Of a stretch of DNA of 52,066 nt, positions 7,362 through 15,711 are shown piece by piece. Location of the stretch: NCBI GenBank assembly GCA_051208045.1, contig JBPJFY010000020.1:1-52066 (forward strand). Direction: 5' to 3'. This DNA comes from LZORAL124-50-18 sp051208045 (GTDB lineage: Bacteria > Pseudomonadota > Gammaproteobacteria > Pseudomonadales > Oleiphilaceae). The number at the start of each line of letters is the position of its first letter. Positions within the stretch are counted from its first letter, which is position 1. The notes under the pieces were generated by a model, which saw only the letters and a program-made list of their open reading frames with translations, was not told the origin of the DNA and made no database searches. Both the position numbers and the translations under genes were made by a program.

Positions 7362-9140
7362 TTACTTCAATCCGTATTCTTCTGCTTGTGTTTTGGTGTA
7401 CGGGAACAGCAAGTCAACAAACCGTTCCACCGTTGGCTGAGGCTCGTGATTGGCCAACCCCGGACGCTCATTGGCTTCGATGATCACGTAGTCTGGCCCG
7501 GCAACATTGGGGATAAGAAAATCCAGGCCCACCACGGGGATGTGCAGTGCACGTGCCGCTCTTTGCGCGGCTGCCAACAGGACGGGATGCAACTCCTGCG
7601 TCACATCGTGAATGGTGCCTCCGGTGTGGAGGTTCGCGGTAGATCGCACCTTGATACGCACATCCGGCGGAAGAACCGAATCCATCGCATAGCCGGCTTT
7701 ACGCACACAACGTTCCGTTTCCGCATCCAGCGGGATGGTACTCTCGCCATGCGTGGCTGCAGCCCGACGCTTGCTCAGCATTTCCACCAGTTGTCCCACC
7801 GTGTCTTTGCCATTACCACGCACATGGGGTGGACGGCGAACGGCACCGGCAACCACTTGATAATCGATCACGATGATGCGTAAATCATCACCTTCGGCAC
7901 ATTCTTCCAGCAATACTTTATCGCAGTAATGCGACGCTTCTTCGATGGCCGCTGCCACTTCGCTCATTTCAGACAGACCGACTTTGATCCCGCGCCCCTG
8001 TTCGCCGCGGGCAGGCTTCACGACAACATTGCCATGCAGATTCAAGAACGATTTCACTTGTTCTGCATCTTCCGAGGTAATCTGTTCGGGTACGCGTAGC
8101 CCTTCCTTTTCCAGAACCCGACGCGTCACGGCTTTGTCATCACAACGGCTCATGGCAATGGCACTGGTCAGCTCACTCAACGACTCCCGACAGGTAATGG
8201 ACCTCCCTCCGAGCGTCAGTTTGAAAAAGCCCCCTTCCGCATCCAGAACGTCCACACTGATCCCTCGTCGGCGAGCTTCCTGCGTGATGATACGCGCATA
8301 AATATTCAGATTTTCTTCCGGGTCTTCACCGACAAACCAGCGTTCATTAATCGGATTTTTCTTCTTGATGCAGTACACGGGCACCTGTTTGAAACCGAGT
8401 TTTTCGTAGAGCTTGATCGCGCGGGTGTTGTTATGCATGACGGACAAATCCATGAAATGGCGTCCCTCAGCCTTCATATGGGAAATCAGCGCCCGGGTAA
8501 GCCACTCTCCTACGCCCGGTATCTGCGCCTGGGGATCAGCCACCAACGCCCACAGGCTGCAGCCATTGTCTGGGTCATTGAAGGCCTCCCGGTGATCCAC
8601 ACCCGTGACCGCACCAATAATTTCCCCCGTAGTCATGTCTTCTGCTACCAGCATAACCAACGCAGGAATTTCTCCCAGTTTGCTGTAGAAGCCATCATAG
8701 GCCGGTACCATGTTGTGCATCATGTAGAGACGGTCAATATGGCGCTGCGCATCTGTCTCGGCAATGGGCCGGATATTGATCGCATCGGGCAGGTCATCCT
8801 GTGGTTCAAACTCATTGAAATCCAGGCGAAGTGTCAGGGAAGGATCAAGAAACAGCTCTTGTGGCGCATAAGATAAAAGGACATTGGGATCTCTCACGTA
8901 CAGGGCGACATCCCGACGTCCTTTCTTTTCGCGCCGTATAATCTCCGCCACCGTTTTCGGATTGCTGAACGTCTGGCCGAACACCAGTCGCCCCCAGCCA
9001 CAGTCCAGCGTGACTTCCTGTTCCATGGTCGCTTCGCCGTGTTCTTCCAGCGGGTCGCCCCAGTGTTTCAGCGAGGCCATTCTGGAAAAATCCATGGGAT
9101 CCCTTCGCCCGGGTTTTTCTGAATTCTGGTTATCTTTCAT
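7362..9140 (-). CDS. ngg: N-acetylglutaminylglutamine synthetase
   Basis: This is a 592-residue bifunctional protein. Residues about 100-280 are a GNAT acetyltransferase domain (VGEWLTRALI, NNTRAIKLYEKLGF). About 300-590 is an ATP-grasp ligase domain (VVVKPARGEQGRGIKVGL, VLLEECAEGDDLRI, YVIIEANERPGLANHEP). In the known family this fusion acetylates glutamine and joins it to a second glutamine, making N-acetylglutaminylglutamine, which the upstream amidotransferase converts to the amide. I start it at ATG 9140, two bases after the upstream stop; the extension to 9167 would overlap that gene. Middle gene of the operon; appears intact. Confidence 0.93.
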   Translation of the reverse strand: MKDNQNSEKPGRRDPMDFSRMASLKHWGDPLEEHGEATMEQEVTLDCGWGRLVFGQTFSNPKTVAEIIRREKKGRRDVALYVRDPNVLLSYAPQELFLDPSLTLRLDFNEFEPQDDLPDAINIRPIAETDAQRHIDRLYMMHNMVPAYDGFYSKLGEIPALVMLVAEDMTTGEIIGAVTGVDHREAFNDPDNGCSLWALVADPQAQIPGVGEWLTRALISHMKAEGRHFMDLSVMHNNTRAIKLYEKLGFKQVPVYCIKKKNPINERWFVGEDPEENLNIYARIITQEARRRGISVDVLDAEGGFFKLTLGGRSITCRESLSELTSAIAMSRCDDKAVTRRVLEKEGLRVPEQITSEDAEQVKSFLNLHGNVVVKPARGEQGRGIKVGLSEMSEVAAAIEEASHYCDKVLLEECAEGDDLRIIVIDYQVVAGAVRRPPHVRGNGKDTVGQLVEMLSKRRAAATHGESTIPLDAETERCVRKAGYAMDSVLPPDVRIKVRSTANLHTGGTIHDVTQELHPVLLAAAQRAARALHIPVVGLDFLIPNVAGPDYVIIEANERPGLANHEPQPTVERFVDLLFPYTKTQAEEYGLK

Positions 9141-9142
9141 AC

Positions 9143-10915
9143 TTATACCCCGTGGGTTTGGAGCCACATCTCCAACATGGCCACTTGCCAGAGTTTTGAG
9201 CCGCGTAAAGGCGTGATGTGCTCTCTGGGGTTGCTCATTAGTTTGTCGAGGTACGGCCGTTGGAACAAACCACGTTGCCGCGCTGTATCGCTGTTCAAAA
9301 AACCTCGTACAAACTCCAGATAGGGCCCTTCAATGTATTTGAGTGCCGGCACAGGAAAGTATCCTTTCGGGCGATCAATCACTTCGTTGGGAATGATTTT
9401 TCGACCCAGTGTTTTCAGGAGGTATTTACCACCATCGGGTAACTTCATCGCCGCTGGCATGCGTCCGGCCAGCTCAACCACTTCATGGTCAAGAAAAGGC
9501 ACCCGCGCTTCCAGCCCCCACGCCATCGTCATATTGTCCACGCGCTTTACAGGATCATCGACCAGCATGACATTGGTATCAATGTGTAAGGCTTTGTCCA
9601 CCGGGGTGGGCGCTACGGCCTGGGCGAAATACGTTTCTACAAATTGCCGGCTGAAATTCCTGTCCACAAATCGCGGGTCTACCGCGTCGGCATATTCCGC
9701 TTCCGACCGATCGAAGAAATGCGCACAATAGGTGTCGACCGCCGACTCACTGGATTGCATCGGCGGGTACCAGTGGTAACCACCAAACACTTCATCCGCG
9801 CCTTGGCCACTCTGCACCACCTTCAAATGTTTTGACACTTCATGAGAAAGGAGATAAAAGCCCACATTGTCGTAACTCACCATGGGCTCCGACATCGCAG
9901 AAAAGGTCTCCGGTAAGGTCTCCAGCAAGCGGCTGGACGGTACTTTGATCTGATGGTGCTCTGTCTGATAGTGATTCGCGATGAGATCGGAGTAAACAAA
10001 CTCATCGCCTTTTTCTCCGCCCGCCGCTTCAAACCCGACGGAGAAGGTATGCAGCCCCTGCTGACCTTGCTCCGCCAATAGCCCGACGATCAAGCTTGAA
10101 TCGAGGCCGCCGGATAACAGCACGCCCACGGGCACATCGGCGACGGAGCGTCTGGCCACAGACCGTTTCAACGTGGCCAACAGTTCCGCCTCCCAGTCCG
10201 CTTCTGATTTGCCTTCATCCTCCGGTTCAGGCCCCATGTGCAGTGACCAGTAGCGGGAGTCTTTGAACGAGCCATCCGGCGCAAGTTCCCGCACAGTCGC
10301 AGGCGGCAGCTTTCGCACCCCTTTCAACAGGGTGTAAGGCGGCGGTACCACCGCATGCCATTGCATATAGTGGTGAAGTGCCACGGGGTCAATATCGGTA
10401 TCTACTTCACCTGCGGCCAGTATTGCCGGTAGCGATGAGGCAAATCGTACCCCGCCGGAAATATCGGCCAAATACAGGGGTTTAATACCAAACCGGTCAC
10501 GCGCCATAACAATGTTACCGGTATCCCGGTCATGTATGACAAAGGCAAACATGCCATTGAAGCGTTCTACGCAAGCCTTTCCCCACGCATGAAACGCTTT
10601 CAGTATGACTTCGGAGTCACCGGTTGAGAAAAACCGATAGCCCAGTGCCTGGAGTTCTTCCCGCAGTTCTTTGTAGTTATAGATACAGCCGTTGAACACC
10701 AGCGTAAGCCCCAAATCGGGGTCGTGCATGGGTTGCTGAGCATGTTCCGTCAAATCGATAATTTTTAATCGACGATGCGCAAAAGCAATGCGCCCTTGGG
10801 CAAAAAATCCGCCCGCATCGGGGCCTCTTGGAGTAAGTTTTTCTGCCATTTTTTCAACCAACCTGACCGCAGGTGGTTGATTTGTATAGCGGATTTCTCC
10901 GCAGATACCGCACAT
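9143..10915 (-). CDS. N-acetylglutaminylglutamine amidotransferase (AsnB-like)
   Basis: This is a 590-residue class II glutamine amidotransferase of the asparagine synthetase family. Starting at ATG 10915 puts the catalytic Cys at residue 2 (MCGICGEIRY), which decides the start against the longer frame to 10951; AGAGG lies eight bases upstream. Residues 1-210 form the Ntn-hydrolase glutaminase and about 250-590 the AMP-forming synthetase with PP-loop LLSGGLDSS. In the NAGGN pathway it amidates the dipeptide to the neutral osmolyte N-acetylglutaminylglutamine amide. First gene of the operon with ngg and the M42 peptidase; a promoter candidate lies 32 bases upstream. Confidence 0.93.
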   Translation of the reverse strand: MCGICGEIRYTNQPPAVRLVEKMAEKLTPRGPDAGGFFAQGRIAFAHRRLKIIDLTEHAQQPMHDPDLGLTLVFNGCIYNYKELREELQALGYRFFSTGDSEVILKAFHAWGKACVERFNGMFAFVIHDRDTGNIVMARDRFGIKPLYLADISGGVRFASSLPAILAAGEVDTDIDPVALHHYMQWHAVVPPPYTLLKGVRKLPPATVRELAPDGSFKDSRYWSLHMGPEPEDEGKSEADWEAELLATLKRSVARRSVADVPVGVLLSGGLDSSLIVGLLAEQGQQGLHTFSVGFEAAGGEKGDEFVYSDLIANHYQTEHHQIKVPSSRLLETLPETFSAMSEPMVSYDNVGFYLLSHEVSKHLKVVQSGQGADEVFGGYHWYPPMQSSESAVDTYCAHFFDRSEAEYADAVDPRFVDRNFSRQFVETYFAQAVAPTPVDKALHIDTNVMLVDDPVKRVDNMTMAWGLEARVPFLDHEVVELAGRMPAAMKLPDGGKYLLKTLGRKIIPNEVIDRPKGYFPVPALKYIEGPYLEFVRGFLNSDTARQRGLFQRPYLDKLMSNPREHITPLRGSKLWQVAMLEMWLQTHGV

Positions 10916-10946
10916 ATGGAAACCTCTGTGATGTGTTTCCTTATAT

Positions 10947-10974
10947 ACCATACCGTGCTGAGCGGAGATGTCAA
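10947..10974 (-). promoter_or_regulatory. Candidate promoter of the NAGGN operon
   Basis: On the minus strand TTGACA (10974-10969) is followed after 16 bases by TATGGT (10952-10947), about 32 bases before the amidotransferase ATG. The -35 is a perfect sigma-70 match and the -10 is weak, as is common for osmotically induced promoters. Inference from consensus. Confidence 0.5.
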
Positions 10975-11009
10975 AAGCGCTTCAAGTGACACGAGAGGCA
11001 AAATCTGGT

Positions 11010-11414
11010 TTATCGCGCTTGTTTTTTCAACCAGTCCACCATCCCCTTGTCCTCCCGCATGATGTGATCAACAATCCAGGATTGGAGGTAAATTGACAGG
11101 CGATCCAGATCGACAGGAAGTCCCTGTTCCAACTCTTCCCGATGCAACAGAACTCGGTCCACAAAACATTTGTGGGACATCACATGGGTGTCTGACTGGG
11201 GATAACCGTGCGTACGAAACAGCTCTTCTTCGTAATTGAAATGGTACACCGTGTATTGCGCAAGCGCATTCAGGAGATGATCGACCTCAACCTGCGCATC
11301 ATTATCCAGCGCCGTCTTCAGCCCTGCGATTGTGCTGATCAGGCGCTTGTGTTGCTCATCGATGTCTTCTCTGCCGACCGAGTACTCTGGACGCCAGACC
11401 AACGCTTCACCCAT
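11010..11414 (-). CDS. Bacteriohemerythrin
   Basis: A 134-residue single-domain hemerythrin with the whole di-iron ligand set: His22, His58, Glu62, His77, His81, His117 and Asp122 (DEQHK, HFNYE, HVMSH, HIMRED). Hemerythrins bind oxygen reversibly at a carboxylate-bridged di-iron centre and serve in oxygen storage, delivery or sensing. No signal peptide, so cytoplasmic. I choose ATG 11414; the frame opens with a GTG at 11423. It lies upstream of the NAGGN operon on the same strand, but that operon has its own promoter candidate, so co-transcription is uncertain. Confidence 0.92.
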   Translation of the reverse strand: MGEALVWRPEYSVGREDIDEQHKRLISTIAGLKTALDNDAQVEVDHLLNALAQYTVYHFNYEEELFRTHGYPQSDTHVMSHKCFVDRVLLHREELEQGLPVDLDRLSIYLQSWIVDHIMREDKGMVDWLKKQAR

Positions 11415-11557
11415 CCTAACCACCCATACATCAAAAGAGATATCACCTATACTCTAGCAACGGTTTTCCAAACATACAATATTAGGAATGCGAGGCCAGT
11501 CCCTGCTCGCACCTTAGTTTTTGTGTTATCCTTCTACGCTCCGGAAATTGGTGATTT

Positions 11558-12409
11558 ATGTATACGACCCTGATCAGCGCCGAACAGGCAGCGAAAGCGC
11601 GCGATACCCACTGGGTGATTATTGACTGCCGTTGCCAGCTCGGCAGTGACAGCTACGGTCGAGACGCGTTTGCCATCTCCAGGGTCCCCGGCGCACAGTT
11701 TGCTCACCTGGAGGACGACCTTTCCGGGGAAATCCTGCCTGGCACCACCGGCCGACACCCACTTCCCCCAGTGGCACAGTTTGCGAATCAACTGGCTCAG
11801 TGGGGTATCACTCCCCAATCACAGGTCGTCGCCTATGATGATGCCGGCGGCCCGTATGCATCCCGCCTGTGGTGGATGCTGAAGTGGTTCGGGCATAACG
11901 CGGCAGCGGTACTGGATGGTGGATGGTCTGCCTGGCAGGCGGCGGGGCTTCCAATCGAGGCCAGCGAGCCACCACAAGGCACACCGCTGGAAAATTGTCC
12001 TTCGGCTTACCCTGCAGAAGTACAGGCGGAATTAATCGTCTCCGTAACAGAACTGATATCCTCGCTGGATCAATTCGTACTCATCGATGCTCGCGGTGCA
12101 AATCGCTATGCCGGCCAGGACGAAACGATTGATCCGGTGGCGGGACACATTCCCGGCGCACTCAGTTACCCGTTTACCGACAATCTTCAGGCCGATGGCA
12201 CCTTTAAAACGCCGTCGGAGTTAGCCAAAAGATTTCATGCACTGAAAGACAAGCCGATCGTGAGCTACTGCGGATCAGGTGTGACCGCATGCCATAACAT
12301 CCTCGCCATGGCACATGCGGGCTTGAATCCACCAAAGTTGTATGCAGGCTCATGGAGTGAATGGATTACCGACGCCGCGCGACCCATCCAGACAGGTGAG
12401 TCGCCATAA
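11558..12409 (+). CDS. sseA: 3-mercaptopyruvate sulfurtransferase
   Basis: A 283-residue protein with two rhodanese domains (about 1-135 and 160-280). The active-site loop C238GSGVTAC in the second domain is the signature of mercaptopyruvate sulfurtransferases; thiosulfate sulfurtransferases more often have a CRxGxT loop. The N-terminal domain lacks a catalytic cysteine loop, as is usual. It moves sulfur from 3-mercaptopyruvate to acceptors such as cyanide or thiols in the cytoplasm. It is divergent from the hemerythrin gene and convergent with the M32 carboxypeptidase. Substrate preference is inferred from the loop. Confidence 0.9.
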   Translation: MYTTLISAEQAAKARDTHWVIIDCRCQLGSDSYGRDAFAISRVPGAQFAHLEDDLSGEILPGTTGRHPLPPVAQFANQLAQWGITPQSQVVAYDDAGGPYASRLWWMLKWFGHNAAAVLDGGWSAWQAAGLPIEASEPPQGTPLENCPSAYPAEVQAELIVSVTELISSLDQFVLIDARGANRYAGQDETIDPVAGHIPGALSYPFTDNLQADGTFKTPSELAKRFHALKDKPIVSYCGSGVTACHNILAMAHAGLNPPKLYAGSWSEWITDAARPIQTGESP

Positions 12410-12440
12410 GCGCGGTAAAGCCATGTGTTACGAAGACAGC

Positions 12441-13931
12441 TTACGCCAGGTAACGCGCCTTGATATGATCAATGAAGTACGCCGGATTCGTGGTTTCCCC
12501 GGTCGCCTGGGTCATTAACTCAGGCGTCGACAGGAAGCTGCCTTTGCTCCATACGTTTGTCGCCAACCAACCTCGAATGGATGACAGGTCACCTTGAGCA
12601 AGCGCAGTATCCACATCCGGAATGGCGCGTCTGATTGCCGCAAAGAGTTGTGCCGCATTCAGTGCACCCAGAGTGTAACTTGGGAAGTATCCAAATGCAC
12701 CAGACGGCCAATGAATGTCTTGCATACAACCATCCTTGTCATTCCCTGCCGTCGACAGCCCCAAATACGTCTGCATTTTTTCATGCCACATGTCCGGCAG
12801 ATGTCTGGGTTCGATTTTTCGGTTGATCAAGTCGGATTCAATTTCATACCTTAGGATCACATGAAGTGGATAGGTCACTTCGTCTGCATGAACACGGATA
12901 AGTCCAGGCTCAACCACCTTGAAAGCATTGAGCAAATGGTCAGCGGGGGCAGAAGCAAGGTGCGGAAACAGTCGGTGAATCTCAGGGGTTAAGTACTGAA
13001 TGAACGGCGCAGAGAGAAACACCTGCTTTTCATACAGCAAGCTCTGGCTCTCATGCACGCTCATACTGCGGGCGTCACCCACCGGCTGATTAATCCAGGC
13101 TTCCGGCAAGTGGGCTTCGTAGCTGGCATGGCCGGTTTCATGCACTGTGGCCATCATCGCTTGAACAAATTCGGATTCGTCATAACGGGTGGTAATACGG
13201 TGGTCTCCATGCACTCCGGTACTGAATGGGTGGGTGCTGATATCCAGTCGGCCGCGACCAAAATCAAAACCTAACACCTTCATGATATGCAAACTCAACT
13301 GGTGCTGTGCTGATTGAGGGTAAGCGCCGGATAAATCCGCCTTGGGCAGTGAGGACTGATGCGCCTGAATTGCCTGGATCAACTCAGGCAGTTGTTCTTT
13401 GAGCGCAGTAAATGCTTCTGATACAAAGGACTCGGAATCCCCCGCCGCATACAGGTCGAGCAACGCTTCATAAGGAGACGAAAAACGGCCATTACTCGCT
13501 GCCAAACGAGCGGCTGCTTCTTCGCGAGTGAGGTGGACGACTTTTTCAAAATTGGGCAAAAAACCTTGCCAGTCATTGTTCTTCCGCTGTTCCCGCCAGG
13601 CATGCTCACACCGGGAAGCCGCCAGCGATTGGGCTTCGACAAGTGCCGCAGGCAGACAGGTCGCCTGTTCCCAACTTCGCTGCATTTCGCGCAAATTCGC
13701 TTTCTGTTCCGCATTCAGTGACTCAGCGGCAGCGCCCGCAATCCAGTCTGCCAGTTGAGGTGAGGTCATGAGTTCATGCGATATCAGACTCAATTCCGCG
13801 AGCGCTTCCGCCCGTGGCTCGGCCCCGCCGTCCGGCATCATGACGCTCTGATCCCATGAAAGGAAGGTTTGTGCGTGCCCTACACGCGCGATACGTTTGA
13901 ACTGGTTTTCCAGCTGAGTATAGTTTTGCAT
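12441..13931 (-). CDS. M32 family metallocarboxypeptidase
   Basis: The product has 496 residues, the usual length of the M32 family (thermostable carboxypeptidase 1 type). The zinc site HETGH is at about residues 264-268 with the third ligand glutamate in HESQSLLYE near 294. Family markers include FLSWDQSVMMP near the N-terminus, GVHGDHRITTRY, and RYEIESDLINRKI. The enzyme removes C-terminal amino acids from peptides in the cytoplasm. ATG 13931 is preferred over an upstream in-frame GTG at 13946. Monocistronic; convergent with the sulfurtransferase gene. Confidence 0.92.
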   Translation of the reverse strand: MQNYTQLENQFKRIARVGHAQTFLSWDQSVMMPDGGAEPRAEALAELSLISHELMTSPQLADWIAGAAAESLNAEQKANLREMQRSWEQATCLPAALVEAQSLAASRCEHAWREQRKNNDWQGFLPNFEKVVHLTREEAAARLAASNGRFSSPYEALLDLYAAGDSESFVSEAFTALKEQLPELIQAIQAHQSSLPKADLSGAYPQSAQHQLSLHIMKVLGFDFGRGRLDISTHPFSTGVHGDHRITTRYDESEFVQAMMATVHETGHASYEAHLPEAWINQPVGDARSMSVHESQSLLYEKQVFLSAPFIQYLTPEIHRLFPHLASAPADHLLNAFKVVEPGLIRVHADEVTYPLHVILRYEIESDLINRKIEPRHLPDMWHEKMQTYLGLSTAGNDKDGCMQDIHWPSGAFGYFPSYTLGALNAAQLFAAIRRAIPDVDTALAQGDLSSIRGWLATNVWSKGSFLSTPELMTQATGETTNPAYFIDHIKARYLA

Positions 13932-14003
13932 GACCACAATTTGCACCCAAAACAGCGACTATACGCTCACTTTGATCATGTGGTCAATAACGGGGCACTC
14001 AGG

Positions 14004-14651
14004 TTAATCGCCCAATCGCGCATAAGGCTCACAGGTACTTTCCCGTGTGAGTGGCGACTCAGGCAATTGCCCTTGGTGTGCTTTCCGATAGAGCATTTCC
14101 CATGCTTCGAGATGCACGGGGTCGCCAAACTTTTTATAATAGCTGCATGCCAGATAAACGGTTTTTTCTTTGCACATCCACTCACCCGAGGTTTTCTTCC
14201 CGTTCACATAGTCAGCGCTCACTCCCGATAGAACGTACCTAAGAGCATCCATGTTTTTTGAGAATAACGAAAAATGGAGTGCATCACAGCCGGCTGAGTT
14301 TAACTTCTCTAACGAAACCCCTTTCTGTCGAAGCAGATCGGCGAGCTCAATTTTATCCTCTAACTTAGCACCATATTTAACCGCAAACGGAAAGTGAAGT
14401 AAGAAATCCTCGGCCTTTTCCTTTGCATTCAATCTCTGAAAGCTGCTGTGATATAAATATTGCCAAGCAACCACTCGAGGAACAACCCAATAATCCTGGC
14501 TGCTCTTAGGATAATCTCTTGCCAACGCGTGCTTAACCGCATACGTGATATCCTGCTCGTCAAGCATCCGAATCGCATTCGCAAGGTAGACAAGTAACGC
14601 CAGTACGATTAAGAAAATCGGAATGAAGCGCTTTGTTTTTACTGACTGCAT
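14004..14651 (-). CDS. Membrane-anchored ankyrin-like protein of unknown function
   Basis: A 215-residue product, not recognised as a named family. Residues about 8-28 (FIPIFLIVLALLVYLANAI) form one membrane segment, so the rest is probably anchored on the periplasmic side. About 100-135 has an ankyrin-repeat feel (KLNSAGCDALHFSLFSKNMDALRYVL). Four cysteines near the C-terminus could form disulfides. It starts a few bases after the stop of the 312-residue gene, so the two are surely co-transcribed. Base composition is more AT-rich than the neighbours, hinting at transfer. Such anchored ankyrin proteins are often immunity proteins of secreted effectors; that is inference here. Confidence 0.65.
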   Translation of the reverse strand: MQSVKTKRFIPIFLIVLALLVYLANAIRMLDEQDITYAVKHALARDYPKSSQDYWVVPRVVAWQYLYHSSFQRLNAKEKAEDFLLHFPFAVKYGAKLEDKIELADLLRQKGVSLEKLNSAGCDALHFSLFSKNMDALRYVLSGVSADYVNGKKTSGEWMCKEKTVYLACSYYKKFGDPVHLEAWEMLYRKAHQGQLPESPLTRESTCEPYARLGD

Positions 14652-14659
14652 TACCACAA

Positions 14660-15598
14660 CTATAGCCCCTGCAATACTGAATCAATTTGAGTCTGATATT
14701 TCAACACAATACTCGCCTCAAACAACACAGCATCACTCTCCAGATAATCACTGACACTCTCGTGCATCCCAAATAATTGCACTTGCAGGAACTGCCTCAG
14801 GCTTCTCACCAAAGGCTGCAAGTCAGGAGCAATCGGCGACTCTCCATAAGCCAAATTGACAAGGTCGCTCGAAGAGATGCCGGGCGTAGGAATGACCTCG
14901 GCCAATAGACTGTCTGCAAACAGATAGAGTGCGGTGTTTTGAGAAACTATCTCCTGAAACATTGTCTTTGCAAGCTCAATGGCCTTAGGTGACAAGTTTT
15001 CTGGAGCCGAAATGGAGCGTGACTTTGACAGCAGATGTGTAAGCAACTCATGCGCCTCTTCGGCCCCAAACCAATCGGAAGACACCCTATCTCCCTCTGT
15101 GCCCATGGGTGCCACCTCTGCCGGTCGCGCCTGAGCTTCGTTCATTCTTCGGGCATCATCCCGTTGTTTTCCCGCTTCATTGCGCGCTCGTTCATCCGCA
15201 ATTGCTGCTTCCTGCTGGCGAGACAACGTTGGCGGTTTATCCGTATACTCGATGGCACCGGAAGGGTATTCCACCTTATACACACCCGGACGCACCTCAT
15301 CCACGATCACTGCCTCCGTTGTAGGGCCATCTGCCATGGCCAGCTTCATATCGCGCGAAAAGCGTGCAATATCAAAGGGATGATACCCCTGCTCTGCGAG
15401 GAACACTTCGACCGCACGGCCAAGTTGCTGAGGTGCGGGCGCGCTCAGGATACTCTCGATGAGGCTGGCCGAGTTTAGACCTTGATCCGGCTGCGTATGC
15501 GTAGAAACCAGTGCGGCCACGTCAGACGGTTGTGTCGTTTGGGATGGCGATAATGACGCCGATGATGCCCTGTGCAGGGCAATTGCTGGGGTGGACAT
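14660..15598 (-). CDS. Unknown 312-residue protein, possible effector
   Basis: Not recognised. The N-terminal 55 residues are Ser/Thr/Ala/Gln-rich and probably disordered; no signal peptide. The stretch GVYKVEYPSGAIEYTDKPP (about residue 105) resembles the DUF4124 pattern Y-x-DG-x-Y-DxPP. A highly charged Ala/Arg/Glu region follows (about 125-165, coiled-coil like), then a helical C-terminal domain to 312. GAGG lies just before the ATG. It forms a two-gene unit with the downstream membrane-anchored protein. Secretion-system effector with immunity partner is one reading; a cell-envelope structural pair is another. Confidence 0.6.
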   Translation of the reverse strand: MSTPAIALHRASSASLSPSQTTQPSDVAALVSTHTQPDQGLNSASLIESILSAPAPQQLGRAVEVFLAEQGYHPFDIARFSRDMKLAMADGPTTEAVIVDEVRPGVYKVEYPSGAIEYTDKPPTLSRQQEAAIADERARNEAGKQRDDARRMNEAQARPAEVAPMGTEGDRVSSDWFGAEEAHELLTHLLSKSRSISAPENLSPKAIELAKTMFQEIVSQNTALYLFADSLLAEVIPTPGISSSDLVNLAYGESPIAPDLQPLVRSLRQFLQVQLFGMHESVSDYLESDAVLFEASIVLKYQTQIDSVLQGL

Positions 15599-15711
15599 TC
15601 CATGATCCTCGCTTCTTTTTTCATTCCATTGAATCTGCCCATCGCGTGCTGCTTCTCTGGGCCGCCCTATTGTATCTCAATTTCTGTGCGATGAAAGCAC
15701 TGAGTTCACAC

